Assembly (NCBI RefSeq): GCF_014235185.1 | Contig: NZ_CP060131.1 | Coordinates: 2,921,501-2,985,500, forward strand | Length of the DNA: 64,000 nucleotides | Direction of reading: 5' to 3' | Origin: Pseudonocardia petroleophila | GTDB lineage: Bacteria > Actinomycetota > Actinomycetes > Mycobacteriales > Pseudonocardiaceae | Shown: one piece after another, positions 25,448 to 35,238 of the stretch | Layout of the letters: every line of letters begins with the position of its first letter | How positions within the stretch are numbered: position 1 is the stretch's first letter | The notes under the pieces: model-generated | Seen by the model: only the letters and a program-made list of their open reading frames with translations | Told to the model about the DNA's origin: nothing | Databases searched by the model: none | Made by a program: the position numbers and the translations under genes

Positions 25448-26683
25448 TCAGGGGCGGGCGGGGCCGAGGACGTCGCGCACGCCGGTCAGCAGGACCACGG
25501 CCAGCACCACCGCGCCGGCCGCCGTGCCGAGCACGGCGGACAGGGCGTCGGGCCGCCAGGCCACGAGCGCCGCGCTCACCGCGGTGCCGGTGACGGCGGC
25601 GGAGCCGGACGCCACGGCGAGCCGCCGCACCCGGCGGCGGGCCAGCAGCAGCGTCCAGCACACGTAGGAGACGAGGATGGGCACGGCGCACGCCGCGATC
25701 ACCTGGACCGCGGGCACCACGCCCGCCCAGCGCTCGCCGAAGGGCACGACGGTGATCGGCCGCGCCGCCAGCACCCCGGCGACGGCGACGACGAGCCCGA
25801 CCGCGGCCGCGAGGCCGAGGTAGCGGCGCCCCTCGCGGCGGAACGCGTCCGGGTCGCCCGCCAGCGCCGACATGCCGGGCACCAGCCCGAACCCGACCGT
25901 GTGCGCGATGGTGATGCCCGCGTCGAGGAACCGGGAGGCGACGACGTACGCGGCGAGCGCGCCGATCGTGCCGACCGCACCGACGACGATCGTGCCCTGC
26001 CGCCACAGCAGCACCAGCCCGATCCCGCCCAGTGCGAGCCACAGGCTCTGCCCGAGCAGCGCGCGGCTGCGCACCGCGCCGCGGCTCGGGCGCAGCAGCG
26101 CCACCATGACCAGCAGCAGCGCCAGCTCCTTGAGGGCGACGACCACCAGCAGCAGGGTCGCGTCGCCCCCGGTGGTGACGACGAGGACGCCGCCGCCGAC
26201 CAGCAGGAACGCCGACCCCACCTGCAGCGCGCCCTCGAGCAGCACCCGGCCCGTGGCCCGCAGCATCTCCGCCCACAGGTTGACGTAGCCGCCCGCGACG
26301 ACGAACGCGACGGTCAGGGCCAGCGCCGACGGCGGTACGGCGTCGGGGCCGAGGAAGACCGTGAGCCCGACCGTGACCAGGCACGCGGCCGCGACGGACA
26401 CCGTCTGTGGCCCCAGCGCCGCCCACAGCGCGGGCGCGGCGGGCAGCCGGCCCGCGGCCACCTCCCGTCCGGCGACGGCGGCGACGCCGAGGTCGGTGAG
26501 CGTGGCGACGAGGGTGGCGGTGCCGAGCAGGTAGCCGTAGACGGCGACGGTGTCGGGCGCCGCCTGCCGGGCCAGCAGCACGACGAGCACGATCCCGACC
26601 AGCCGGCCGATGATCCGCGAGCCGATGGCGGCGGCCAGCCCGAGGCGGGCGAGGCGGCCCCCGTCGTGGGCGACGGCGGTCAC
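25448..26683 (-). CDS. Wzx-type oligosaccharide flippase
   Basis: A 411-residue protein of about twelve membrane helices with the polysaccharide-transport signature of the MOP superfamily (AAIGSRIIGRLVGIVLVVLL at the N-terminus, WAEMLRATGRVLLEGALQVG in the middle). It should move the completed undecaprenyl-linked repeat unit across the membrane for the Wzy protein encoded just upstream. The GTG start overlaps the Wzy stop as GTGA. It is the last gene of the eight-gene minus-strand operon that begins with the initiating transferase at 36989. Confidence 0.85.
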   Translation of the reverse strand: MTAVAHDGGRLARLGLAAAIGSRIIGRLVGIVLVVLLARQAAPDTVAVYGYLLGTATLVATLTDLGVAAVAGREVAAGRLPAAPALWAALGPQTVSVAAACLVTVGLTVFLGPDAVPPSALALTVAFVVAGGYVNLWAEMLRATGRVLLEGALQVGSAFLLVGGGVLVVTTGGDATLLLVVVALKELALLLVMVALLRPSRGAVRSRALLGQSLWLALGGIGLVLLWRQGTIVVGAVGTIGALAAYVVASRFLDAGITIAHTVGFGLVPGMSALAGDPDAFRREGRRYLGLAAAVGLVVAVAGVLAARPITVVPFGERWAGVVPAVQVIAACAVPILVSYVCWTLLLARRRVRRLAVASGSAAVTGTAVSAALVAWRPDALSAVLGTAAGAVVLAVVLLTGVRDVLGPARP

Positions 26684-28158
26684 GACGCGTCCGCCGCGGT
26701 CCGCGGGGTGGACGCGGCGAGCAGCAGCCCGAGCAGGTAGAGCGTCAGGAAGCCGGTGGTGTAGCTGGCCACCGACGACCGGCCGATCCAGTCGACCATC
26801 GACACCGCGAGCACGCCGAGCCCGGCCCAGGCCGCGCCGGACGAGCCGTCGCGGCAGCGCCGGACGAGCACCGCGCCGAGCCCGAGGAACGCGCCGACGA
26901 ACGCGACGCTCCCGGTGATCCCGACGTCGGACTGGACCTGCGCGTACGCCGAGTCCAGGAACGCGGAGTCGCCCGCGAACGAGGCGGGGGGCGCGGACGT
27001 CGGGTCGTAGGCGGGGGCGGCGGAGACCAGCTCCGCCTCCCGGGTGGACCCGATGCCGCGGGCCCCCACCCCGTTGCCGACCAGGAACGACTCCGGCCCC
27101 TGCACGGCCTGCGCCCAGGCCGTCGACCGGCCGTTGAGGGTGAGCAGCAGCGGCTCCTCCGGGGCACCCGGCCGCACCGCGGTGCTGGTGCCCGACAGCA
27201 GGACGATGCCCGCGACGGCGGCGAGCACGCCGAGCACGGTGGCCTGCTTCCACCACCCCCGGCGCACGGCCCAGATCACCAGCAGCACCCCGACCTGGAT
27301 CATCGCGGTGCGCACCGAGGTGGCCCCGAGCACCGCCACCGACGCGACGACCAGCACGACGGCCTGCCGCCGCGAGGCCACGAACAGAGCCAGCGCCAGG
27401 CCGAGCACCGCCAGAGCGGCGAGCTGGAACGGGTCCTCGAACGTGCCGGAGGTGCGCAGGCCGCCGTCGGTGGTCATCCGGACCTGCGCGCCGTAGCGGT
27501 AGCCCCAGCCGAACACGAGCGCGTCGGCACCCGCCCACTGCTGCACCCAGGCGAACGCGGCCTGCAGGGGCAGCAGCACCGTCATGGCCGTCACCAGGTG
27601 GGCCGTCGTGCGCTCGGGTGCCGCGCAGAGCAGCCCGATCGCCAGCAGCGCCAGCACCTCCAGGAGCAGGCGGGTCCCGAACAGCCAGCCGGTGCCGTGC
27701 CCGCCCGCGGGGTTGAGCAGGTAGAGGCCGACGACGATCCCGAGCGCGGCGAGGGGTCCGGCCAGCGGCCGCAGGCGCGCCAGCACCGGCCGGTGCGCCA
27801 CGACGTGGGCGACCACCAGCGCCAGCAGCAGCGCGACGTAGGCGTCCTTGGCGACGCCGAGGGTGTCGGACAGGCGCAGCCGCAGCTCGGCCGAGGTCGC
27901 GAACAGGAACAGCGCGCCCCACGGGGCCAGCCACGGCCTGCGCAGCAGCAGCACCGCCGACCCGGCCGCCAGGGCCAGCACGACGGCGAACAGCGCCGCC
28001 AGCAGCGGGCCGTCGGCGGGCACCGCGACGATCAGCAGCCCGGCCACGGCCGCGACCGGCAGCCCGATCGCGGCCGTCAGGACCGCGGGGGTGGCCCAGC
28101 GCGCGGAGCCCGACGGCCGGCGCACCGGGGCCCCGCCGCGCGGGGCCGTCGTGGTCAT
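26680..28158 (-). CDS. Wzy-type O-antigen polymerase/ligase
   Basis: A 492-residue protein with about twelve membrane helices and a large extracytoplasmic loop (about residues 330-400) carrying LNGRSTAWAQAVQGPESFLV and VGARGIGSTREAELVS; the R-S-T-A-W-type element recurs in O-antigen ligase-like proteins. A further feature is LRTSGTFEDPFQLAAL in the middle. It should polymerise flipped repeat units outside the membrane. It lies between a Wzz-like gene (10 bases upstream) and the Wzx gene (coupled). Confidence 0.85.
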   Translation of the reverse strand: MTTTAPRGGAPVRRPSGSARWATPAVLTAAIGLPVAAVAGLLIVAVPADGPLLAALFAVVLALAAGSAVLLLRRPWLAPWGALFLFATSAELRLRLSDTLGVAKDAYVALLLALVVAHVVAHRPVLARLRPLAGPLAALGIVVGLYLLNPAGGHGTGWLFGTRLLLEVLALLAIGLLCAAPERTTAHLVTAMTVLLPLQAAFAWVQQWAGADALVFGWGYRYGAQVRMTTDGGLRTSGTFEDPFQLAALAVLGLALALFVASRRQAVVLVVASVAVLGATSVRTAMIQVGVLLVIWAVRRGWWKQATVLGVLAAVAGIVLLSGTSTAVRPGAPEEPLLLTLNGRSTAWAQAVQGPESFLVGNGVGARGIGSTREAELVSAAPAYDPTSAPPASFAGDSAFLDSAYAQVQSDVGITGSVAFVGAFLGLGAVLVRRCRDGSSGAAWAGLGVLAVSMVDWIGRSSVASYTTGFLTLYLLGLLLAASTPRTAADAS

Positions 28159-28168
28159 CCCCGGCCGT

Positions 28169-29218
28169 TCATGCCGTGACGACGACGGCGTCGACGGCCC
28201 GCCACGGCGACAGCAGCGCCACGGCGTCGGAGACGTCCTGGCGCAGGGTCCCCTCCGGCACGACGAGGACGAGCGCGGCGACGTCGGCCCGGCGCGGTTT
28301 CGCGGCGAGCACGGCGCCGGTGGGCTCGGCGACGAGCTGGACCCGGTCGGTGTCGTCGCTGCGCTGCCGGATCCACTCCACGAGCTGCAGCCCGGCCTTC
28401 TCGGCGTCGGCGGTGACCGGGGCGACCATCAGCGCGCCCTTGGGGTTGACCTCCAGCAGCCGGGCGATCAGCCGCGCGGTCTCCGGCTCCCCGCCGGGGC
28501 CGAAGCCGACCGCGGGGAGGGCGAGCAGGCGCTGCGCGTCGCGGGCCCCGGTGACGCTCGGGCGCAGCAGCGTCATCGCGAGGATGACCAGCGCGCCGAT
28601 CGCGAGGCCGACGACGCCGAGCGCCACCGGCGTCTGGGTGCTGGGCACGAGCTGCTCGGGCTGGCTGGTCCGGTACACCTGGATCGGCTGCAGCGTCCAC
28701 GTCAGCAGCTGGGTGCGGAGCCGGATGTCCGGGTCGCCCTCGCCGGTCTGGGTGGAGACGAGCCCGTCCGCCGCCGCCGTGAGGTTCTCGCGCATGACCT
28801 GGGCGAACGCCGTCGCGACCGCCTCGGAGGTGCGCACCGCGGTCTGCTCGTCGCGGCCGGTCGCGGTGATCGTGACGAAGTGCGAGGTGGGCACCGGCAC
28901 CGCGGTGACGCGCTCCGCCAGCTCGGTCCAGCCGCCCGGCTCGTCGAGCGCCTCGGCGGCGCGGGACAGCACTGTCTGCGACACCGCGACGACCGCGGCG
29001 TCGGCCTGGTCCTCGGTCTCCACCGGCGTCGGCTGGCCGGTGAGCAGCAGCGACTCCACCGACCACGTCCGGATCAGGGCGTCGGTGCTCGCCTGCCACT
29101 GCGGGGTGCGCACCAGCTCGACGACGATGCCGGCGCCGACCCCCAGCACGAGGAGCACCGCCAGCAGGATCGCGGCGGTGCGGGACGTGGCGCCGTGCAG
29201 GCGCCGCAGAACGGTCAC
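28169..29218 (-). CDS. Wzz/Wzc-like co-polymerase with vestigial cytoplasmic domain
   Basis: A 349-residue protein. The first helix is at about residues 14-36 (AAILLAVLLVLGVGAGIVVE) and an extracytoplasmic domain follows. The second helix is at about 205-225 (VALGVVGLAIGALVILAM). A cytoplasmic domain of about 120 residues then has the spacing of a BY-kinase/ParA fold (GALMVAPVTADAEKAGLQLVEWI) without a Walker A GxxGxGK(S/T). It likely sets chain length but should not be an active tyrosine kinase. The GTG start overlaps the GT4 stop as GTGA. Confidence 0.78.
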   Translation of the reverse strand: MTVLRRLHGATSRTAAILLAVLLVLGVGAGIVVELVRTPQWQASTDALIRTWSVESLLLTGQPTPVETEDQADAAVVAVSQTVLSRAAEALDEPGGWTELAERVTAVPVPTSHFVTITATGRDEQTAVRTSEAVATAFAQVMRENLTAAADGLVSTQTGEGDPDIRLRTQLLTWTLQPIQVYRTSQPEQLVPSTQTPVALGVVGLAIGALVILAMTLLRPSVTGARDAQRLLALPAVGFGPGGEPETARLIARLLEVNPKGALMVAPVTADAEKAGLQLVEWIRQRSDDTDRVQLVAEPTGAVLAAKPRRADVAALVLVVPEGTLRQDVSDAVALLSPWRAVDAVVVTA

Positions 29219-30330
29219 GACGACGAGCTCCTCAGATCGGTCGGGGCGGGGACGGGCAGCGGCCCGGCGACCTCGTCGAGCAGGTCGGCGACCCGCTCGG
29301 CCCACGCGTCGAGCGGGAAGACCCGCCGGACGCGCTCGAAGCCCGCGGCACCCCACGGCGCGGGCTCGTCGAGGCCGTCGGCCAGCGCGGCGGCCAGTGC
29401 GCGCGGGTCGTGCGGCGGGACCAGGCGTCCGGTGACGCCGTCGTCCACCAGCTCGGGGAGGCCGCCGACGTCGGTGGAGACCACGCCCCGACCTGCCGCC
29501 ATCGCCTCGAGCACGGCGTAAGGAAAGCACTCGACCGCGTAGGAGGCGAGCACCAGGAGGTGCGAGCGGCGCAGCAGGGCGTCGACGTCGGAGCGCACGC
29601 CCAGGAACTCGACGCCCGGGAGCCCCGACGCCCGGGCCTGCAGCGCCGCGCGGCACGGCCCGTCACCGGCCAGCAGCAGCCGGGCGCCGGGGTGCCGGGC
29701 GAGCACGGCGGGCCAGGCGTCGAGGACGAGGGCGTGGTCCTTGTCGGCGCGCATCGCGGCGGCCATCAGCACCGTCGGCGGCCCGCCGGGCAGCGGTGCG
29801 GGCCCGGTCGGCACCGGGACGGCGTTGGGCACGACGGAGATGCGGTCGGCCGGCAGGTGCAGCTCGTCGGTGAGGTAGCGGACCTGGGTGTGGCAGACCG
29901 CGCCGTAGCGGGTGACCGCGCCGCCGGTGGCGCGCTCGAACAGGCGCTCCCGCAGGCCGCGGTGGCCGATGTGGCCGTAGGTGTGCTTCCAGGCGAGGTA
30001 GGGCAGCGGCCGGCCGCGCAGCGCGAGCCGGACCGCCACCTCGACGAGGATCTGGTGCCCGGTGACCAGCGCGGGACGGACCCGGCCGACCGTCGCGCGG
30101 ACGGCGGCCGCCGCGGCGGGCAGCTTCGCGCGCCCGCCGGGCAGGGCCACGACCTCGACGGCGATGCCCGCCGCGTCGAGCTCGGCGCGCAGCGGGCCGT
30201 CGCCGAACGCGAGCACGTGCGGCGTCCACCGGGCCGGGTCCACGGCCGAGGCGATCCAGACCCCGTGCCGCTCGGCGCCGCCGCTGGACAGCGACGGCAT
30301 GACGATGAGCACGGTGCGCGGCGCGCTCAC
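29215..30330 (-). CDS. GT4-family glycosyltransferase
   Basis: A 371-residue GT-B glycosyltransferase. It begins with VLIVMPSLSSGGAERHGVWI, a common GT4 N-terminus. The donor domain has VLMAAAMRADKDHALVLDAW, LLLAGDGPCRAALQ and the active-site region LASYAVECFPYAVLEAMAAGRGVV. It probably adds one sugar of the repeat unit. The GTG at 30330 was chosen because it overlaps the upstream stop as GTGA, the habit of this operon; a GTG nine bases earlier (30339) would add three residues. Confidence 0.9.
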   Translation of the reverse strand: MSAPRTVLIVMPSLSSGGAERHGVWIASAVDPARWTPHVLAFGDGPLRAELDAAGIAVEVVALPGGRAKLPAAAAAVRATVGRVRPALVTGHQILVEVAVRLALRGRPLPYLAWKHTYGHIGHRGLRERLFERATGGAVTRYGAVCHTQVRYLTDELHLPADRISVVPNAVPVPTGPAPLPGGPPTVLMAAAMRADKDHALVLDAWPAVLARHPGARLLLAGDGPCRAALQARASGLPGVEFLGVRSDVDALLRRSHLLVLASYAVECFPYAVLEAMAAGRGVVSTDVGGLPELVDDGVTGRLVPPHDPRALAAALADGLDEPAPWGAAGFERVRRVFPLDAWAERVADLLDEVAGPLPVPAPTDLRSSSS

Positions 30331-32573
30331 CGGCGCCACCGCCGCGCGAGGCCCTGCAGCGCCCCCGCGACCTTGCCGAGGTCCTTGGTGGCCAGCGCGA
30401 CCGGCAGCAGCGCGACCGCGGCGGGCCCGGCCCCGGCGCGCACGGCGCGCACCACGGGCAGCGACAGGTACGCGGCGCCGCCTGCGGCCACCAGCCTGCG
30501 CCCCGCGGGGGAGGCCAGCAGCGCGGGGGCGACGAGGTAGGCGAGCCCGCGTGCGCCGTCGCGGACCAGCAGGCGGCGGTCACCGCCGTCGGTGCTGGCC
30601 CGGCCGTAGCCGCGGTACATCCGCCAGGTCGCGGCCAGCCCGTCGCGCTGGGTCCAGCCGACGACCGCGTCGGTCGTGGTCAGGCACTCGCCGTCGCGCG
30701 CCACCGCCAGCCCGAAGCCGACGTCCTCGCCGGTCGCGAGGTGCTCGGGGAACCCGCCCGCCCGTTCCCAGGCGGCCCGGGTGAAGGCGACGCAGCGGCC
30801 CACGGCGAAGCGGGGGTCGAAACCGGTGCCGAAGACGCGGGTGTAGAGCCGCACCAGCAGGTCGGGCCGGCGGACCTCGCCCGGCTGCGGGTAGCAGGCC
30901 AGCGACTGCGCCCGCTCCAGCGGGGTGCGGGCGAGCACCTCGTAGACCCCGGACACCAGCGCGGGCGGGCGCGGGCCGGCGAACGCGCGGCGGAAGCCGT
31001 CGACGAAGCCGGGTGCGGGCGTGCAGCCTGCGTCGGTGCAGACCAGCACGTCGTGCCGGGCGGAGCGGATGCCGTGGTTGCGCCCGGCCGAGATGCCCGC
31101 GCCGGGCACCGTCTCCACCCGCAGCGCGGGGTGGCGGGGCAGCGCGTCGAGGCTCCCGTCGGTGGACCCGCCGTCGACGACCACGATCTCGTCGCCGTCG
31201 GAGAGCTGCCCGAGCAGGGTGTCGACCAGGACGGCGAGCGCGGGCCCCTCGTCCAGGATGGTCATGACGACGCTGACCGGCGGGCCGCCGGTGGTGCCCG
31301 CGCCGGGGCGGCGGGCGAGGACGTCGGGGGAGACGCCGGGGCGCTGCACGGGGACCCCGAGGACGGACAGCGCCGCGGCCCGCGGGCCGTCGGCCTGCGC
31401 CAGGTCGGTGTCGCGCAGCGCGCCTGCGGCGAGCAGGCGCAGCAGGCCACGCTCGACCGGTCGGACGCGCAACGGCGGGGCCGGGCGGCGGTCGGGGCCT
31501 GCCGCGCCCGTGATGATCCCGTCCCAGGTCTTGAGGGTGGTGCGCAGGTCGCCCACGGCGACGATCTGCTCGCGCGCGGCCCGGCCGGACGCCGCGGCAC
31601 CCTCCGGGTCCCGCAGCAGGCCGACGAGCGCGTCGGCCATGCCGGTGACGTCGCCGACGGGCAGGACCGTGCCGGTCGCGCCGAAGGTCGCGCGCACGCC
31701 GTCGACGTCGAACGCGACGACGGGACGGCCCGCGGCCATCGCCTCGAGCGACGCGAGCGGGGTGGAGTCCCAGCGCGAGGGCATCGCGACGGCGTCGGCG
31801 GCGGCGAGCCAGGTGTCGACGTCGGACCGGTCCCCGGCGAACTGCACGCCCGGCGTGGCCGCCGCCTCCAGGGCGGGGCGCTCCGGGCCGTCGCCGACGA
31901 GGACGAGCCGCGCGGCCGGCACCGCGGCGCGCACGGCCGGCCAGGCGGCGAGCAGCAGGTCCTGGCCCTTCTGCTCGGCGAGGCGGCCCACGCACACCAC
32001 GGTCGGGGCGTCGGGCAGCCCGAGCTCGGCCCGCGCGGGCCCGCTGGGCCGGGGGACCCGCTTCTCGGTGTCGACCCCGTTCGGCACGACCTCCATCGCG
32101 CAGCCGACGCCGACGGCGGCACCGCGGTCGGCCTCGTCGCGGCTCACGCACACCGCGACGTCGGTCCAGCGCCCGGCCAGCACCTCCCAGGCCGTCGACA
32201 GGGTCCGCACCGCGCCGCGCACGGCCTCGAACGACCAGGCGTGCGGCACGTAGACGGTCGGGCGCGCACCGCGCAGCGCCAGCCGCCCGGCCAGCCCGGC
32301 CTTGGCCGAGTGGAGCACGACCACGTCGGGGTCGACGTCGGCGATGATCCGGGCGATCCGGCGGGTCTCGTCGGCCACCGCGGGGCCCGGCGAGCGCACC
32401 GCGGCCCAGGCGTGGTGCACGGCCCCGGCCGCCCGGACCCGCTCCGCGAGGCCGGCGCCCCCCGGGCACGCCACGTGGACGTCGTGGCCGCGTTCGTGCT
32501 GGTCGGCGGCCAGCGCCGCCACCACGTTCGCGACTCCGGCCACCACCGGCTGGCTCACATGCAGAACCCGCAC
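30327..32573 (-). CDS. Fused two-domain glycosyltransferase (GT4-GT2)
   Basis: A 748-residue protein holding two complete transferases. Residues 1 to about 365 are a GT-B/GT4 enzyme (VLHVSQPVVAGVANVV at the start, VVCVGRLAEQKGQDLLLAAW, MPSRWDSTPLASLEAMAAG). Residues from about 430 on are a GT-A/GT2 enzyme (VSVVMTILDEGPALAVLVDT, EIVVVDGGSTDGSLDAL, ISAGRNHGIRSA, VCTDAGCTP, a DXD-like region) with some hydrophobic sequence near the C-terminus. The linker is unstructured. It may add two successive sugars. The frame is open throughout with one GTG start, so it is a true fusion and not two genes. Two bases separate it from the GT-C stop. Confidence 0.88.
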   Translation of the reverse strand: MRVLHVSQPVVAGVANVVAALAADQHERGHDVHVACPGGAGLAERVRAAGAVHHAWAAVRSPGPAVADETRRIARIIADVDPDVVVLHSAKAGLAGRLALRGARPTVYVPHAWSFEAVRGAVRTLSTAWEVLAGRWTDVAVCVSRDEADRGAAVGVGCAMEVVPNGVDTEKRVPRPSGPARAELGLPDAPTVVCVGRLAEQKGQDLLLAAWPAVRAAVPAARLVLVGDGPERPALEAAATPGVQFAGDRSDVDTWLAAADAVAMPSRWDSTPLASLEAMAAGRPVVAFDVDGVRATFGATGTVLPVGDVTGMADALVGLLRDPEGAAASGRAAREQIVAVGDLRTTLKTWDGIITGAAGPDRRPAPPLRVRPVERGLLRLLAAGALRDTDLAQADGPRAAALSVLGVPVQRPGVSPDVLARRPGAGTTGGPPVSVVMTILDEGPALAVLVDTLLGQLSDGDEIVVVDGGSTDGSLDALPRHPALRVETVPGAGISAGRNHGIRSARHDVLVCTDAGCTPAPGFVDGFRRAFAGPRPPALVSGVYEVLARTPLERAQSLACYPQPGEVRRPDLLVRLYTRVFGTGFDPRFAVGRCVAFTRAAWERAGGFPEHLATGEDVGFGLAVARDGECLTTTDAVVGWTQRDGLAATWRMYRGYGRASTDGGDRRLLVRDGARGLAYLVAPALLASPAGRRLVAAGGAAYLSLPVVRAVRAGAGPAAVALLPVALATKDLGKVAGALQGLARRWRR

Positions 32574-32575
32574 GT

Positions 32576-34048
32576 TCAGTCCCCTTCGTTCTGGTCGGTG
32601 AGGCGGTACCAGACGCCGGCGTCCGAGGTGCGTACCTGTTCGTACTGGGAATCGAGCATCCGGAGCAGCGTGTTACCCCGGGTGGTGGCCATCTCGGCGT
32701 AGATGTTCTCCAGGAACACGTACGTCGGGCGCGCGGTCGCGAGGTCGACGCCGAGCTCGTCCCACTGGGCGTCGGTGAAGAGCTCGGGGGTCCAGCCGTT
32801 GAGCCGGACCGGCACGGGCGCGTCCGCCACGAGCTGGTAGGTCGGGTCCCCCAGCACGTAGAGGCCGTCCCCGGGGGCGAACCCGGCCGCGGCCAGCTCG
32901 GAGCGGGCGGTGGGCGCGCTCCCCAGCCGGTCGGCGATCGCCGCCCGGCTCTCCGCGGTCCAGCCGTTGCCCAGGGCCATCGGCCGTTCCGGAGACGCGA
33001 CGCCGACGGCGAGCAGCGGCACGGCCGCGAGCGCGAGCGCGGTGAGAGCCGGCCGCCGGGGGCGGTGCTCGGACAGCTGCCGTGCGGCCAGCGCGAGCAG
33101 GGCGGGCGTCAGCAGCACCCAGTGGTAGGACCACCACAGCTGCCCGCCGACCACGAGCAGGCCGGTGCCGGCCCAGGCGAGCAGCGCCAGGTCGAGCGGG
33201 TCCCGGTCGCGGCGCACGGCGGGCAGCCGCAGCGCGACCAGCACCAGGACGGGGGCGGTGACCAGCACGTACCGCCCCAGCCCGCTGACCAGCCGTCCGA
33301 CCGGGCGGGCGCCCTCCTGGGCCAGCGCCTGGCCGGGGCCGACGAACCACGTGTGCAGCGCCTCGCCGAGCGCCCCGTCCACGGCGAGCCAGCCGGTGAC
33401 GGCCAGCACCGGCACCGCCGCCCCGGCCGCGACGGCGGGGAGGGCGGCCGCCCGGCGGGTGGCCAGCAGCCAGACGACGACGGCGACCAGCGGGACGGCG
33501 GCCACCCACAGCTTCAGCACCGCCACGACCCCGATGCAGAGCCCGGCCGCGACCGCCCGGGCCGTCGACGGCCCGCGCACGACGAGCACCACGGCGGCCA
33601 GCGCGGGCGCGACGGCGAGCTGCTCGACCTGGCCGAGGTCCAGCGCCCGCACCGGGAGCAGCAGCACGGCGGCGCCCGCGACCGGGATGCACCGGCCCAC
33701 CGCGGGCCGGACCCGCCCGCGCAGCAGGCGGCCGACCAGCACGGCGGTGAGGACGGCGACACCGACGTCGAGGACCCGGGTCACGACGGTCGACGGCCCG
33801 AACGCCGCGTCGACGGCGCCGTACCAGAGGAAGATGCCGGGCTGCTTGATGTCCCAGATGCCGGTGTAGGGCACCCGCCCGGCGACGACGTCGCGCCCGA
33901 TCACCGCGTAGAGGGCCTGGTCGCCGTAGTAGGGCAGCAGGACCAGCCCGGACGCGACGACGGCGAGCGCGGTCCAGGCCAGCGCGACCGGGGCGAGGCG
34001 GACCGGCGCCGCCGGCGCGACCGGGTCGTTCCGCAGGCGGATCGCCAT
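32576..34048 (-). CDS. GT-C (ArnT/PMT-like, GT39/GT83) membrane glycosyltransferase
   Basis: A 490-residue protein with about ten helices in the first 370 residues and a soluble C-terminal domain. The first extracytoplasmic loop carries LPYYGDQALYAVIGRD and YTGIWDIKQPGIFLWY, typical of enzymes that use polyprenyl-phosphate sugars. It should transfer a sugar to the polymer, its lipid-linked precursor or a protein on the outer face. The ATG overlaps the acyltransferase stop by one base (TGATG). In the same operon the soluble transferases act inside the cell, so this one probably adds a late side-chain sugar. Confidence 0.85.
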   Translation of the reverse strand: MAIRLRNDPVAPAAPVRLAPVALAWTALAVVASGLVLLPYYGDQALYAVIGRDVVAGRVPYTGIWDIKQPGIFLWYGAVDAAFGPSTVVTRVLDVGVAVLTAVLVGRLLRGRVRPAVGRCIPVAGAAVLLLPVRALDLGQVEQLAVAPALAAVVLVVRGPSTARAVAAGLCIGVVAVLKLWVAAVPLVAVVVWLLATRRAAALPAVAAGAAVPVLAVTGWLAVDGALGEALHTWFVGPGQALAQEGARPVGRLVSGLGRYVLVTAPVLVLVALRLPAVRRDRDPLDLALLAWAGTGLLVVGGQLWWSYHWVLLTPALLALAARQLSEHRPRRPALTALALAAVPLLAVGVASPERPMALGNGWTAESRAAIADRLGSAPTARSELAAAGFAPGDGLYVLGDPTYQLVADAPVPVRLNGWTPELFTDAQWDELGVDLATARPTYVFLENIYAEMATTRGNTLLRMLDSQYEQVRTSDAGVWYRLTDQNEGD

Positions 34049-35238
34049 CAGGCGGCCGCCGTACGGGTACGGCCCTTCATCCGCAGGAACGGCAGCTCGA
34101 TCCAGCGGAACGTGACCACCGACAGGGCGACGGCGAGCGTGCCGCACCCGAGGAAGATCCCGAGCTGGGCCGGGACCGAGGGGTCGTAGCCGGCGAGGCG
34201 GTGCCCGATCAGGAAGATCGGCATGTGCAGCAGGTAGATGCTGTAGGAGCGCTCGCCCAGCCAGATCAGCACCCGGTTCTCCAGCAGCCGCGGCAGCGGG
34301 CCGGCGCCGCGGGTGACCACCACGAGCATCAGCACGGACAGCAGGCCGAGCAGCGAGTAGCCCCAGAGCCAGCCGTGGTCGATCGGGAACGCGATCGCCC
34401 AGGAGCGCCACAGCGGGAACGGGGCACCGGTGACCGCGGCGACGACGACCTGCACCGCGCTGATCGACCCGACCAGCACCACCGCCCCGACGACGAGCGT
34501 GCGGGTCGACGGCAGCCGCCGGAAGATCTCCGGGTAGGCGAGCAGGCCGCCCATGGCGAACGCGTCGACGTAGCCGAACGGCAGGCCCTGCATGACCTCG
34601 ATCATGTAGTCGAAGTCGAGCCCGCCCGCGTGGACGAGCAGCATCCCGACGCCCAGCCGCAGCAGCGGGCCGCCCAGCACCAGCACGACCAGGAAGGTGC
34701 GGAGCCCGCGGCGGGTCAGCACCAGCGCGGCGACCGCGGCGAGCGCGCAGAGCTGGATCTCCACGGCCACCGACCACACGTGCTTGTACATGTCGGCGTT
34801 CCAGCCCGCGCTGATCAGCCGGAAGTCGTAGGTGGCGGTCCACAGCCACGGCAGGTCGCCGCGGATGGACTCCGGCCGGTCGAACACCAGGCCCAGGAAG
34901 GTCAGGAACAGGCACAGGGCCACGTAGAGCGGCAGCAGCCGCAGCGCCCGGTTGCGCACGAACGCGCGGATCCCGGCGACCTTCCCCTCCGGCGGGCGCC
35001 CGAGCAGGATCTTGACGATGAAGAAGCCGCTCATCACGAAGAACACGGGGATGGCGAGCCACAGCACGTTGCCCGGGAAGCCCGCGTGCACCCACATCAC
35101 GGTCACCGCGAGCACGCCGCGCAGGCCGTCGAAGGCGGGGACGTACCAGCGGGAGGACCGGCGCGCCGCCCCGGTGGCCGGGGGAGCCTGACCGACCACG
35201 ACGTCCGGGGTGTCGGAGGGTCGTTCCTGCGTCGTCAT
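34048..35238 (-). CDS. Acyltransferase-3 family membrane O-acyltransferase
   Basis: A 396-residue protein with about ten helices. The family motif FDGLRGVLAVTVMWVHAGF, with its catalytic-region histidine, is near residue 50. FFVMSGFFIVKILL and FVRNRALRLLPLY follow, as does the late motif LGERSYSIYLLHMPIF. It should acetylate or otherwise acylate sugars of the polymer. The ATG at 35238 overlaps the stop of the phosphoglycosyl transferase (TAATG). A 49-residue disordered N-terminus precedes the first helix. Confidence 0.92.
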   Translation of the reverse strand: MTTQERPSDTPDVVVGQAPPATGAARRSSRWYVPAFDGLRGVLAVTVMWVHAGFPGNVLWLAIPVFFVMSGFFIVKILLGRPPEGKVAGIRAFVRNRALRLLPLYVALCLFLTFLGLVFDRPESIRGDLPWLWTATYDFRLISAGWNADMYKHVWSVAVEIQLCALAAVAALVLTRRGLRTFLVVLVLGGPLLRLGVGMLLVHAGGLDFDYMIEVMQGLPFGYVDAFAMGGLLAYPEIFRRLPSTRTLVVGAVVLVGSISAVQVVVAAVTGAPFPLWRSWAIAFPIDHGWLWGYSLLGLLSVLMLVVVTRGAGPLPRLLENRVLIWLGERSYSIYLLHMPIFLIGHRLAGYDPSVPAQLGIFLGCGTLAVALSVVTFRWIELPFLRMKGRTRTAAA

